From NCBI GenBank assembly GCA_006937955.1, contig SSNP01000020.1, forward strand, positions 1,979,741-2,043,740: a stretch of DNA of 64,000 nucleotides, given 5' to 3'. Positions 1 to 11,644 of the stretch are shown here, piece by piece. This stretch comes from Pachypanchax playfairii (Eukaryota > Chordata > Actinopteri > Cyprinodontiformes > Aplocheilidae). The notes under the pieces were generated by a model, which saw only the letters and a program-made list of their open reading frames with translations, was not told where the DNA came from and did not search any database. Positions within the stretch are counted from its first letter, which is position 1. Each line of letters begins with the position of its first letter. The position numbers and the translations under genes were made by a program.

Positions 1-830
1 CCTTAAATTAAAAGCACAAATATAAAGTTACAATGGAAAATTGTCCTTCATAAAATTGTTTTCACTTTTTTGGGAGTGTTTTGATTCCCAGAACGACACT
101 GTCTAGAAGTTTGTGTAGATTCTCGGTCATCCAGGAAAAGTTTTTTTTCAAAAAGTTTTTTATAAAAGGCAACTGGACTTCCAATCAGCATTCTAAACAA
201 ATTGCTAATAGTGTAATAGTAATATAACTGGTGTAGATTTTGGCAAACTACATCCCTCTCACTTATCTTTAACCCTCTCTCATAAACCTTTTTCACAAGA
301 TGGTACATGTTTTTAGCCATTTGTGATCCAGTGGGATAAATCTTCACTCTGTTATTTTAGTACATATTGGACGGGCTTAGTCCCGTGTCTCTGTATAGTA
401 ACCGTTTGATCGTCAACATCATTAACTCAATCTCAGCTTGATCCCAGAGCAGTTGAACTCTGACCGTGCAATGAAGGCAAAGAATCTCACACTTCAATGC
501 GCTGGAGAACCATAAAAAGATATCAGAGCCGATAATAGAAACTCAGTGAACGGATAGCTGCATATTCAGGAAGAGTTATGACAATCGCAACCAAAACTAT
601 TACATATTTTTCCACAGGGTATCCCAAACCTACAACACCTCATAATGTCCAAGACCGAATGGAGTGTAGAGTGGATTGCCTTGTAACAGGGACACAGAAG
701 CAGATATTAACATTGTGTAACCCCCCCACCCCCAAACCACCACCCAGCACCACCTTCCTGCACCACCCAACCGTATCATAAGCACCAATGAGTCACAGTC
801 TCAAAGCTCTTAGTAGACCACAGAGGGATG
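1..830. other. Intergenic DNA, no host gene seen
   Basis: Apart from the weak open frame at 48-347, this stretch shows no recognisable exon. It holds a C-rich run near 721-730 and a proline-rich low-complexity frame at 578-781 that has no coding support. Confidence 0.4.
48..347 (-). other. Unassigned open frame of 99 codons
   Basis: An open frame of 99 codons begins with MKIYPTGSQM and ends just past a stretch that reads, on the minus strand, CCTGGATGACCGAGAATCT. A similar string (ggatgactgagaacct) occurs near 12088, so this may be the 3' part of an interspersed retroelement rather than a host exon. I recognise no domain. An in-frame stop lies shortly upstream of the first Met, and no clear acceptor decides an exon start. 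It could be a chance frame. Confidence 0.15.
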
Positions 831-1126
831 TAAATGGTAAATGGTAAATGTCCTGTATTTGTATAGCGCTTTTCTAGTCATTCAGACCACTCAAAGCGCT
901 TTCACACTACAAGGTTTTGCATTCACCCATTCACACAACCCGATATGTAAGCCGGGGGGAGAGGGTAGGGGCTAACACTCACACAACCCGATACGCAGGG
1001 GGGCAACATGGGGTTCAGTGTCTTGCCCAAGGACACTTCGACATGTGGCAGTGGAAGCCGGAATCGATCCTCCAACCTTTAAGTTGGAGGACGACCGCTC
1101 TAACCACTGAGCCACAGCCGCCCCAC
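831..1126 (-). mobile_element. tRNA-derived SINE
   Basis: Read on the minus strand, the element begins GTGGGGCGGCTGTGGCTCAG, with a tRNA-like A box, followed by a B-box-like GGATCGATTCC. It ends in the teleost SINE body AAAGCGCTATACAAATACAG with a short ATTTACC-type tail repeated at 831-850. The tRNA head, internal pol III promoter boxes and simple tail support a SINE. It shares its tail with the elements at 8863-9197 and 54121-54431. The head differs from a functional tRNA, so this is not a tRNA gene. Confidence 0.75.
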
Positions 1127-3117
1127 AATGATGTCTTCAGTCCTCCTCAGAGTAGAATTAATCTACGCTCATTTTAAGCACCAATCAGCTCATCAGTGTC
1201 CACGATGACAGAGTCGATGCCATCAGTAGGTCTTTTTACTGAGGAGAAATATTACAGGACCTCCTGCAATACACACATTAGACAGTGGTAACATTTATGG
1301 TTGGGTTACTCATGCACACATAAAAACGCTCACCGGCTTTAAATGGCCAACTCATTCAGGTGAGATTTTCCAGGAGCAAAGGTACATGATTCCACAGGCT
1401 GGTAGCAATATAGATCAGACCTGGAAATCATCCAGAGTGGAGAGCATATCCAGGGCAACCCCACTGCAAATAAACAAGCATGCATACACATATTTACACA
1501 GAGAAGACTCCAGTACACACTGTTGCTTTTTGTTCAAATTAATGTTGAGTGGTAAGAGGAGGGAGTAAAGCAGCTGCTCCTTTTATAGGGATGATTACTG
1601 GCAGCCATTTACAAGACTTAATATGTCTAACATGCATAGCAACCTGGATGAAATGGTTGGTGGGGCCCCCGTAGGTAACCCCCTTTTTCCTTTAAGATGT
1701 GCAGCCATTCGGGGGTACGATACTCAACTGCTCTTTCATAGGTCACATTACTGTAGTCAAATCCACCTCTAGGATCAAAACGTGACACCACATGTGCACA
1801 TAAACGTACAAAGCTGGTGGTACAAGGTATGCAAGGAAAACTTCCAGCTGCAACACATTATTCATTACAGCAGCACACTTGAGTTGTTAAGGGACCGCGG
1901 CATCCTCTCTGTGTGATCTCCAGATCTGTCAAAATGTGGTCTGGTCTTGTCATAACTCTGCCTTGACTTTTTCACTCTGCACTTCCTCATGAAAGCTTTG
2001 CTCAGAGAGCTTATAGGTGGTCAGAGAGAAGGAAACGATGGGAGTTGTGTATATTTCCTTACAACATCATCTTCAGAAATGAGCTGTTGACCACGAAAGT
2101 GAAAGCCAGAAACAGAGTTTCTGCTCCAAGGAATCTCATTTGCGGGCTAAAATGAAAGACTAAAACCATCATGTACCGTCATATACTGTATTTACTGTAT
2201 TCAGGAGTCCTAAGACATTCACACACCTCCATTCCCTCATGTGCATTTACTGATTTCTTTAACTGGACAGACAGACATGAAGCAATCTGGGCACAAGTCC
2301 CTGCAAGCTGCTACCCGTTCCCCCTGTCCCAGCTCATTTTCCCCTAAAAACACTGCCTCTTTTATTCTCTATGAACTAAAAAAACTCTCTCTTTCTCCAC
2401 ACACACATAAAACAGGGGACTTCCAGCCACTAAGAAATAGCAGCATAATTGCCGGTGCTCTGTTGTCTATCAAGACCTGACCTTTTCAACATGTGTGCGT
2501 CGTGTTTGGAGCGATGGGAACCGGCGAGGAGGAAGACAGGGGTCTCCCTGGCTCTGTGGTGGTCTGACCCAATTCTCCCTCCCTTTTTTTCCCCCTTTCC
2601 TTTTCAACTCCCCCTAAAACTCTGGGAACTCCCACTGTGTCCGCATGTTGGGTGAGTTCGGAGGCTGCAGGGTAAGGACATGGCACAAATTTAGGTTTTT
2701 TTAAAGGGGGGGGGGTTTCAAAGCCGGGACAGGATGATGTGGAAGTGACAGCAGGACACAGAGCTGCCCTGTTTCAATGAAATCCCAAGGGATGAAAGAA
2801 AATTTGAGGTCTATGAGTGGAGCCCAGACGTTACAGTGGCGAGGTCTTTGTCGGTGCCAGTCGGAAAATAGCAGACCAGTATTGCTTTACATGAATCGTG
2901 TCCTGAAAGACGGGCGTTAAAGAAGGAAATATATACAGGGAATCATTCATGATAAACATTTGCGAATTGGTGGTTAGAGAAAAGAAACGGCTTAGACTTA
3001 CTAAGTAAAGTCATCTAAACAAGTATAAAGATTTTATTTTTAAAGTAGAGGGTTCATGGGAGAACTTTATCCAAAGACAGTATCTCACTGAGCTGATGCC
3101 AACTAGCTGAAGGTTCA
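1127..3117. other. Intergenic DNA, nothing recognised
   Basis: No exon, RNA gene or clear repeat boundary was seen. A poly-G run lies at about 2706-2715 and pyrimidine-rich sequence at about 2570-2620. The short open frames here lack recognisable domains. Confidence 0.4.
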
Positions 3118-3762
3118 ATTAGGGTTGGGTACTGAAACTCAGCATCGGTACAGTACGACGAAGGTCGACGGTAGTAACCAGACCAAAATCTAATGTGAAT
3201 TTTGGTGCTCTATTTGGGTACTTTGGCACTCTTGCTAACGACTTTTCAGACCCCCTTAGCAACATTTCCCCCAAAAAGCACCTAGCGCCATTTCTGACCT
3301 GCCTGAACTACTTTATGTAGAGTTTTGTCACCAATATTTCTTGCAGAAATAAGCTGCTCGGACCTACTTCCTCCTAAATGTTCTGAAAGGGTAGGGTGAG
3401 GGCATGTGCATGCAGCATGATCACATGACATTGACTGATCAATCATAAACCTTTCTCAGTTTCTCACCCACTCACAAAGAATTTTTTTTTAACTTTATTA
3501 AAAAGAGTGCAAGTGTACAACAAGATGCTGCATATTTCAGCCAGAACAGCCAGGTGTACAGTACAATGTGAAATTATTTTCTTTTTATTTGTATTTATTA
3601 TTTCAGAGTTTTTAAATATCTTATGAACATATCAACTCCTTCTCTCTGTGTGTGAGTGATTTTACCTTATAAAGTACCAATTCAAGTACCGCTAAGGAAC
3701 CGGTACTGTTTTGAAAGTATCAATTTGGTACCGATATCATATAAAACCTGCCCGTCCCTAGA
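3118..3762. mobile_element. Degenerate non-autonomous DNA transposon
   Basis: The left end reads TTAGGGTTGGGTACTG and continues with a CATCGGTAC motif. The right end, reverse-complemented, reads TAGGGACGGGCAGG and also follows a GGTACCGATA motif. These imperfect inverted ends enclose about 640 bp without a transposase frame. The family is not certain; the GGTACCGAT-type ends resemble common fish MITEs. Confidence 0.4.
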
Positions 3763-3782
3763 CTCAACATAAAGAAAAACCC

Positions 3783-3853
3783 ATTGAATATAGTTATATA
3801 TTATATATAACGATATATTATATATAACTATATATGATATATATTCAATATAG
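3783..3853. repeat. AT-rich inverted repeat (hairpin)
   Basis: ATTGAATATA at 3783 is mirrored by TATATTCAAT ending near 3850, and nearly everything between is alternating TA/AT that can pair with itself. The stretch lies directly against the TA target site of the transposon starting at 3861. It is a likely cruciform-prone insertion target. Confidence 0.6.
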
Positions 3854-3860
3854 AAATATA

Positions 3861-5079
3861 CACTCACCGGCCACTTTATTAGGTACACCATGCTAGTAAC
3901 AGGTTGGACCCCCTTTTGCCTTCAGAACTGCCTCAATTCTTCGTGGCATAGATTCAACAAGGTGCTGGAAGCATTCCTCAGAGAGTTTGGTCCATATTGA
4001 CATGATGGCATCACACAGTTGGCGCAGATTTGTCGGCTGCACATCCATGATGCGAATCTCCTGTTCCACCACATCCCAAAGATGCTCTATTGGATTGAGA
4101 TCTGGTGACTGTGGAGGCCATTTGAGTACAGTGAACTCATTGTCATGTTCAAGAAACCAGTCCGAGATGATTCCAGCTTTATGACATGGCGCATCATCCT
4201 GCTGAAAGTAGCCATCAGAAGTTGGGTACATTGTGGTCATAAAGGGATGGACATGGTCAGCAACAATACTCAGGTAGGCTGTGGCGTTGTAACGATGCTC
4301 AATTGGTACCAAGGGGCCCAAAGAGTGCCAAGAAAATATTCCCCACACCATTACACCACCACCACCAGCCTGAACCATTGATACAAGGCAGGATGGATCC
4401 ATGCTTTCATGTTGTTGATGCCAAATTCTGACCCTACCATCCGAATGTCGCAGCAGAAATCGAGACTCATCAGACCAGGCAACGTTTTTCCAGTCTTCTA
4501 TTGTCCAATTTCGATGAGCTTGTGCAAATTGTAGCCTCAGTTTCCTGTTCTTAGCTGAAAGGAGTGGCACCCGGCGTGGTCTTCTGCTGCTGTAGCCCAT
4601 CTGCCTCAAAGTTCGATGTACTGTGCGTTCAGAGATGCTCTTCTGCCTACCTTGGTTGTAACGACTGGTTATTTGAGTCACTGTTGCCTTTCTATCAGCT
4701 CGAACCAGTCTGGCCATTCTCCTCTGACCTCTGGCATCAACAAGGCATTTCCGCCCACAGAACTGCCGCTCACTGGATATTTTTTCTTTTTCGGACCATT
4801 CTCTGTAAACCCTAGAGATGGTTGTGCGTGAAAATCCCAGTAGATCAGCAGTTTCTGAAATACTCAGACCAGCCATTCTGGCACCAACAACCATGCCACG
4901 TTCAAAGTCACTCAAATCACCTTTCTTCCCCATACTGATGCTCGGTTTGAACTGCAGGAGATTGTCTTGACCATGTGTACATGCCTAAATGCAGAGTTGC
5001 CGCCATGTGATTGGCTGATTAGAAATTAAGTGTTAACGAGCAGTTGGACAGGTGTACCTAATAAAGTGGCCGGTGAGTG
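3861..5079 (-). mobile_element. Complete Tc1/mariner transposon, DD36E type (Incomer-like)
   Basis: The element is 1219 bp with perfect 29-bp terminal inverted repeats (3861-3889 and 5051-5079, starting CACTCACCGGCCACTTTATT). A TA target duplication flanks it (3859-3860 and 5080-5081). It contains one uninterrupted transposase frame whose stop lies four bases inside the left repeat. Short TIRs and the DD36E spacing fit the Incomer family described from vertebrates; that family name is my inference from spacing and architecture. A 79-bp internally deleted relative lies at 11645-11723. It sits downstream of prkar1b. Confidence 0.9.
3893..4933 (-). CDS. Tc1/mariner transposase, DD36E
   Basis: The protein has 346 residues and is intact. 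Its role is cut-and-paste movement of the surrounding element: it binds the inverted repeats and cleaves DNA in the nucleus. The N-terminal part (about residues 5-110) is a paired-like double helix-turn-helix region, including SETADLLGFSRTTISRVYREW. The RNase-H-like catalytic core has D155 in WSDESRF, D246 in FQQDDAPCH and E283 in SPDLNPIEHLW. There are 36 residues between D246 and E283, against 34 in Sleeping Beauty-type enzymes. The GGGGVMVWG box is present at about 191-198. The Met start follows the 5' end of the element with a normal short leader. No frameshift or stop is seen, so the enzyme could be active. Confidence 0.93.
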   Translation of the reverse strand: MGKKGDLSDFERGMVVGARMAGLSISETADLLGFSRTTISRVYREWSEKEKISSERQFCGRKCLVDARGQRRMARLVRADRKATVTQITSRYNQGRQKSISERTVHRTLRQMGYSSRRPRRVPLLSAKNRKLRLQFAQAHRNWTIEDWKNVAWSDESRFLLRHSDGRVRIWHQQHESMDPSCLVSMVQAGGGGVMVWGIFSWHSLGPLVPIEHRYNATAYLSIVADHVHPFMTTMYPTSDGYFQQDDAPCHKAGIISDWFLEHDNEFTVLKWPPQSPDLNPIEHLWDVVEQEIRIMDVQPTNLRQLCDAIMSIWTKLSEECFQHLVESMPRRIEAVLKAKGGPTCY

Positions 5080-5081
5080 TA

Positions 5082-7989
5082 TATAGTTTTATAAAAGACC
5101 TGGTCACATGGAGCATAATTGCAACTTATTTGCGACTCTGATCTTCTTGTTCCCGTTTGGTTCCAAAGAATCTTCATTATGTTTCAGTTTGTTTGCAGTT
5201 TATCATGTTATTAGTAATTTTTCTCAATAATTCCTGAAAAAGTCGTTTCTCAATTGTCAAAGTTTAACAGACCGTTTGTCATATAAAGTTTATTGAACAT
5301 TTTGAGACATTTTGGAAACTCCTTTGTGAATGGTTTCAGCAAAGTGACATATTGGTTTATAAATATCTTGGATTGTCCACAAGCCGGTTAAACGTCTTTA
5401 TGATGGTACAAAACAGACAACGCTGTCGTCACAGATGAAAACTTTAATCTCATGATTACTCATATTTACCAATGGTACTTTCATATATCCCATCATGCTC
5501 CTTGTCTTTCATTACTCTTACCCAGACCAGCTCTCATGACATGAACCTTTAAGGCATTAGAGGTGTTTGGGACGATGGTGGTGATATGTGGGATTATTTC
5601 TCTACTTGAGGAAGATGATGACTTGGCTGAAAGGAGGATGGGTTGAGACTGAAGGGTTGCAGAGCTCTAAAGAACTCAGAGAAAATGTCTAAATTCAACA
5701 GTATTTAAAGAATCCACTGATTCCCTGCTGCTCATCAGCATCTGTGGCTTGAGGTGGTTCACAAAATATAGCAAATTGTCTGGATTGAGCCTGAAATTTT
5801 CCTCAACACTTTATAATCTCCATGGCAACAACACTCGACTTATCTACAAAAGCACTTCACCTCCAGAATAGAAGCCCTTCTTAGTTTATGGGCCGTACAG
5901 TGAAGCAGTTTCGCACGCATCACGGTAATGATTAACAGCGGTTAATGTAAGCCCCCCAACCAGAGAGCTCCCAGGTAGCAGCTCTGGAAACAGCACTGAA
6001 GCTGCTTTTAAAAAATAATTACAGCAGGCCTTTGGTGCTTTTATTGATGTTATTATTGGAGGCCATTAAAGCAGTACCAGCAATCCAAGCAGTGAAATCC
6101 AAGTGGAATAAAGAGAGAGAAAATATAGGAAGACAGGACAGAGTTTCAGAGTTTGTGCGACTCCTCTTTTCATTAATCTTCACATTCTTGCCTTTATTGT
6201 AAGCACAGTTGCAGATGTTTGCATGCCTGCACAAGTGTACACATAAATTCATACTATGGGATTTATTGAAAGATCAAGGGCTTGACTTGAATTAGAATTT
6301 TTTTTTTTTTTTGGCCCTGAAGCCTTTGAGGAAAACTCATACTGTCGTTACAACATCCAAACCAGGAGCGCAACACTCCAACTGCTCCTTGTCTTTTTTT
6401 TTCCAACTCATGATGAAGTGTCAAAATCCGGAGGCAGATGGAGATCACAACAAACTGATTATAAACAGGAAGTGGCTCCATTATGAGCTTAAAGACGGGA
6501 GAGAGTGCTCTCTGGTTACAGCTCTCTGTCAAACGCACACATTCCATCAGGGTTTAAGCAGAGCTGGGTCGCCCCTGTGATGGCTCCTGCAGGGTTTTTA
6601 GGGATTGGTGGCCCACCCTGCCTCTTTTCCCAGGCCGCTGCACCTGGAGCATCACTTAAGGACACGAAACAGATTCCTGGATACTTGAGGAGGAGCCTGA
6701 GGGCGTGTCAGTGTCTTGAAATACTGACAGCTTTTACATTGACTTTGGGAAAAGTTGGACTTGTGGTAGATTTACGTTAAGTATCTCGGAGATGTGGGAA
6801 TCCCTGGAAGGGACGCTTATCCAGACATCAATCATCAGGAATATGGAATATAGTTCATTTTCCATCATTAGCATCATATTGCAGAAGCTGACAAGTGACT
6901 GTAAAAACATTCAAAAACAAAATCTTAAAGTTGTGAATCAACATCTACAACGTCTCAGAGCCCAAAACCAAATACCCTTCCCTGAGTGAGCCTCCAACCA
7001 TCTACTACACCAAACAACAGGGACTGTTTTCACTTATTAAATCCCTTCATTTTCCTAATGTGATTAAAACAGAGTCCTACTATGTTTTTTATGATCTGTA
7101 CTCAAATCTCTAAAGATTCCCCAGAGAGCACAAGAGTGGGAAAAAGGAAACAACTGAGACAATTGGCGAGCAGCCTCCCAGGGGAGTGAGGTCATACCTC
7201 AAGTGAGGAGACGCATTGTGTCGGTTCTGGATCAATGTAGGAAGGAACTGCTGAGTGATGCAGAACGATGGAATATCTCCCCGGAAAAAAAGCTTCTGAC
7301 TTGTTCTCTTTTTATTGCCTTGAGCACGCACCAGAATGTCGAGGGAACATTTCAGTCTTTGTTTGTTTTCTCTACACGTCGTTTGGAGGCGAGTCACACG
7401 AGGTTCTACTCGCTGGGAATGACTTTGAAACTGATGCTAAAACTGAAGCGAGCCGGGGGAGGCCTGATCTCAGTGTCGCTTACATGTATACATGTGAATT
7501 ATTTACTTGTCGTCCAGCAGGAAATGAGGAACGATAACAAGCTTGGGAAAGAAAAGCAGAATAACAAACAGATAGTATCTCATGGCTTTCTCTCTTTGTC
7601 TTTTCTTCTCTCTCCATTTTTTGTTGGTAATTCTTTTTATGTGCCCTAATGGGATGAAACTGAAAACGGGGAGTGGACACAGTTTTGGGGGTAAATACTT
7701 AACAAACTTAACACACCTGCAGAGCTTCGCTGCATCATCAGCTGCAGCTTGAATAATACACGTGAACATCAGTGCAAACTTTTTATAAACAGGTGCAAAT
7801 TTTCTGAAGAGATTAATGAGTGGAATTTAAAAAAAGGTTCATGTTCTAGGAAATCAAACACAATATTACTAAAAACAGATTTTTTGAAAAATGTTTTCAT
7901 TATGAGTTTTAAGGGTTTTTTTGTCCTCATTCAAAACGTAATTCTCTATTTTAAAGCCGTGTCTCAGACGGCCATCGCTGGAACCGGTG
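5082..7989. other. Intergenic DNA, nothing recognised
   Basis: No host exon, RNA gene or bounded repeat was seen. The 148-codon frame at 7203-7649 has no recognisable domain and a low-complexity C-terminal end, and I do not call it a gene. Confidence 0.4.
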
Positions 7990-8560
7990 TTCTGTTGAAA
8001 TTTAACCTCGCGCTGCAAGATGGATTCTCGTGAGATTTGGAATTTTCCAAGCCCACGAAAATCCGTCTTGTACCGCTCCATTGACAACCGTCTATTTCGG
8101 TCAAAAAAAATGTTTGAACCAATCATGTGTTAGCATTGTGCTTTGGGGCGGGTGTTCAGGTATGATTGGCAGCAAGTGTCCAGGCAGGCAAAGCAAAACA
8201 AACATGGTTGCTGGTGGATGTACGCATAAAAGCGGCTACTGAATCTGTTTTAGGACTAGAGACGATTTCTTGGTTGAAAAATGAGCAAAGGTAAAAACTT
8301 TGTGCTTTTCTTGATGGTAAAGATGTGTGTGTTTTCCTTCCGAATGGATTTGCAAGAGCTTGATTTACTGTGATTGGCTAAAAACAAATCATCAAAGGCA
8401 GACACTTGCTGACCCGTCCTCCAATCAGCTTAAAATATTATACCTGATGTCCCTCCCTTTTATAGACGGTTTCATATGGAGCGGTTCGAGATGTATGTGT
8501 GTCCCCGAATCGAGAAGAGGTGGGGCTACACATAGATCTGACAGAGCCAGGTTAGTTGAA
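7990..8560. repeat. Region bounded by imperfect inverted repeats
   Basis: ACCGCTCCATTGACAACCGT near 8073 is matched in inverse by ACGGTTTCATATGGAGCGGT near 8468. The outer part GATTCTCGTGAG near 8023 also has a rough inverse counterpart, GAATCGAGAAG near 8507. The pairing suggests an old MITE with long terminal inverted repeats. Exact ends and target duplication are not visible. Confidence 0.4.
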
Positions 8561-8862
8561 ATATGCTACTTGTTGAGACGTGCTACCAATTCCTTCTGCA
8601 TATGTGCTGTTCTACAATCTTGACTTCAATAAACAGATTTATCATTTATTTTTTTGTTTCTGTATTTTTCCATAAATACATTTTATCTATCAAATAAATT
8701 CTCCCAGGACAGGAAAACTAAATATGATGTTATTTTTACTTTCTTTGCATTGTTAGAGCGACAGGCAAATGTTTGGACACACCCAGAGGAGAAGGACCCA
8801 ACAATGGCTGCCAAGGACCCAGAGGGCTTTTATATAGAAAATATCAGGGAAGGATCATAAAA

Positions 8863-9197
8863 ATATAAATGGCGTGTACTTGTATAGCGCTTTACTCAGG
8901 TCCTACGACCCCCAAAGCGCTTCACACTACAGTTTTTTTGTCATTCACCCATTCACACACACACACGTTTGGTGATGATGAACTACACACGTTTGTAGCC
9001 ACAGCTGTCCTGGGACACACACTGACAGAGGCGAGGCTGCCAGACACTGGCAGCGCCGGTCACCACCAAACAGGCAAGGTGGGTTAAGTGTCTTGCCCAA
9101 GGACACAACGGCCAGGCAATCTCTGGGCAGAGCAGGGAATCGAACCAGCGACCAGTTACCAGACGACCTGCTCTACCGCCTGAGCCACGCCGCCCCA
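8863..9197 (-). mobile_element. tRNA-derived SINE
   Basis: On the minus strand the element opens with GGGGCGGCGTGGCTCAGGCG, containing an A box, then a perfect B box GGTTCGATTCC. The body ends in AAAGCGCTATACAAGTACAC. It is the best preserved of the three SINEs in the window. A short CA repeat lies in its middle (about 8956-8966). Confidence 0.8.
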
Positions 9198-10707
9198 TAT
9201 TTAAATGTGTTTAAATAATTAACAGGGCAACTCAACATAAACAAGAATACTGTATAAACTTCTAATAACATCTCGTTATTAAATAAGTTGTCATTTCGTA
9301 CTATGGCAGCATTTTTCTTCAGGGCAGCATGAATCATCAGAACACCACTTCCAGCTGAGACCCGAATTATGGAGGTTATTTAGTCTATGTAAAGCCATCG
9401 GAGGGTCCAGAGTGATGTTTTTGGTGAGTATCCACTTAGACAAGTTTCAAAACACTAGTTTAAACTTTTAAAAGTTATTTTGTGCTGCTTTAAAATGAGT
9501 AATTTTAATGTTTGTCAATGTGATTTTTTTGTATCATGAGTGTAAAAGAAGTCTTTTATATTTTTGTTTAGTGAATAATCTTTGTTGTTTTGTTTTCTGA
9601 CATGTTATTTTATTTTGTATGAGTTATGTTTTTATTCATATATTTTCTAGTTCACTCACCATCTCATGTAGAAATGCAGAGTCTTACACCTTGTGAGGAT
9701 CTCCTGATCTAATATTTGACTTACTCGATGTCGTCTCGACGTCTCTAACCCTTCAATCCCATCAGCCTCTCTGTTGTTCAGCCACCTGTGACCAGGCTTG
9801 GGTGGCGGCCTTTGACCTGAGTGGGTCATGATTAGAACTGAGAACCAGGCAGAGCTGAAGTCTTCTCTAAAGATGTGAGGTCACCACACCCGCTAAATGT
9901 GAGCATCAAAGATGCTGGTCATTAGTGCAGGTGGTTGGGGGTTGAATTTTTTTTTTTTATTCAACCGGATGTGAAGGTCTCAGGGTAAACGAGAAGGATC
10001 AATGGAAGCTAGCAGGTGTTTTAATTAGCCTGAATCTCTCCAGTCAAGAGGAGAATGAAAGACACGCGGTGGCATCTATGGGAACATGGAGAGCGAGTGA
10101 GAGGACGAGAAACAAAAGAGGGAGATCGAAAGAAAAGGCCGGTGGAGCTGCTGGTACTTGCACCCCCAAGGGTTTGTTACACTGTGCCAAATTTTAACAT
10201 GCTGCACCAAAAATAACATCCTCTTGGAGTAAGAGTCAGCGTTACACACCAAATTCCTCACAGCAAGCTAATCTTGTAAATTTTAGGCAGTAATTATATA
10301 AATCTAGGAATTTAAAGGGATGCGCTTGAGAAGCCACCCAGTAAACGTGCAAGGAAAAATGTTTCCATGCTGGGAGAAATTCTTCAGCTTTTATGAGTGA
10401 GTGGTTCTCACACAAAGTCACTCAGTAGAAGAAAAAAGAACGTTAAAGACAACAGTTCAGATCTGTAGACGAGGTTAAAAAGTTACGAATAATTACTAAA
10501 CTACCTGCTGATATCAGCTGATTTGAATCTAGTTCAGTGAATCACCGCCAGCTTAAAAGAAATCTAATTTAAAAAATTTTCTTGTGGTTAATCCTGAGAA
10601 TTATTTGGTAAATCTTTGTCTATTTCACATACTTCACTTATTTACAGATTGTGTGATTTCTATTTTGGGGAAATTGTGCTGTTGTTAGAAATAAGGGGGT
10701 TCAGTAT
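9198..10707. other. Intergenic DNA, nothing recognised
   Basis: AT-rich sequence without a recognisable exon or bounded repeat. A poly-T run lies at about 9949-9958. Confidence 0.4.
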
Positions 10708-10828
10708 GTAGCTGAAGGGCACGTCCATACATGGTGCGTTTGGGCTTAGAATTAAACTGCAAAGTGCAAAATTACTGATAATATACAGGTTTGTTTGAAA
10801 CAAACACTTGGACTGGATCAGATTAACA

Positions 10829-10914
10829 AAGTAAAGTAAAGTAAAGTAAAGTAAAGTAAAGTAAAGTAAAGTAAAGTAAAGTAAAGTAAAGTAAAGTAAA
10901 GTAAAGTAAAAGTA
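10829..10914. repeat. (GTAAA)n microsatellite, copy 1
   Basis: About 16 perfect 5-bp units lie in the first copy of the 312-bp tandem duplication. Confidence 0.9.
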
Positions 10915-11140
10915 AACTGAGGCTGTTTAGAGAGCTTGTCTTTGACTGGTGACATCATATTTGATCAGAACTTTCCAAAACCCTGTTTAACAGGTCTGAT
11001 AAGTCCCTCAATGATGTATGTAGCTGAAGGGCACGTCCATACATGGTGCGTTTGGGCTTAGAATTAAACTGCAAAGTGCAAAATTACTGATAATATACAG
11101 GTTTGTTTGAAACAAACACTTGGACTGGATCAGATTAACA

Positions 11141-11215
11141 AAGTAAAGTAAAGTAAAGTAAAGTAAAGTAAAGTAAAGTAAAGTAAAGTAAAGTAAAGTA
11201 AAGTAAAGTAAAAGT
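11141..11215. repeat. (GTAAA)n microsatellite, copy 2
   Basis: This is the same 5-bp repeat in the second copy of the duplication, with slightly fewer units than copy 1. Confidence 0.9.
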
Positions 11216-11644
11216 AAACTGAGGCTGTTTAGAGAGCTTGTCTTTGACTGGTGACATCATATTTGATCAGAACTTTCCAAAACCCTGTTTAACAGGTCTG
11301 ATAAGTCCCTCAATGAAACTCTAGCATTTATTTTTCCTTCCTCATGTTACAGGCTCAGAAACTCCGATTTATATAACCGACATTAAGCACATTTATGCTG
11401 GAAATATTCCAGCTTGGATTATGATTTAGCTTTTTTTGTTGTCACTTTTACATGAAAAGCTGCAGCATGAGACCCGGATGACTGAAAACTTATACAACAT
11501 TAGTAGCTATCAAACTGAGTGACCTAAATTAATCGTTAGCATGGACTGAAAGTGTTGATTAAATTTTACACTCACACACACACACGTGCGCTGGGTGAGC
11601 ACTCAGGTGACCAGCTTATGTTAAAACAGATGTTTGACTACATA

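Larger units (their letters stand above)
10708..11316. repeat. Two-copy tandem duplication, 312-bp period
   Basis: The block starting GTAGCTGAAGGGCACGTCCA at 10708 recurs at 11020 and runs to about 11316. Outside the internal GTAAA microsatellite, the two copies read identically wherever I compared them. The copies differ mainly in the number of GTAAA units. The near-identity means a very recent duplication or an assembly error. Confidence 0.9.

Noticed and set aside
3987..4831. Plus-strand frames inside the DD36E element
   Set aside because: They are antisense shadows of the transposase.
7203..7649. 148-codon plus-strand frame
   Set aside because: No recognisable domain, low-complexity end and no splice or neighbouring exon support.
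8983..9197. tRNA gene
   Set aside because: The A and B boxes are present but the region is followed by a SINE body and tail and does not fold as a full tRNA by eye.
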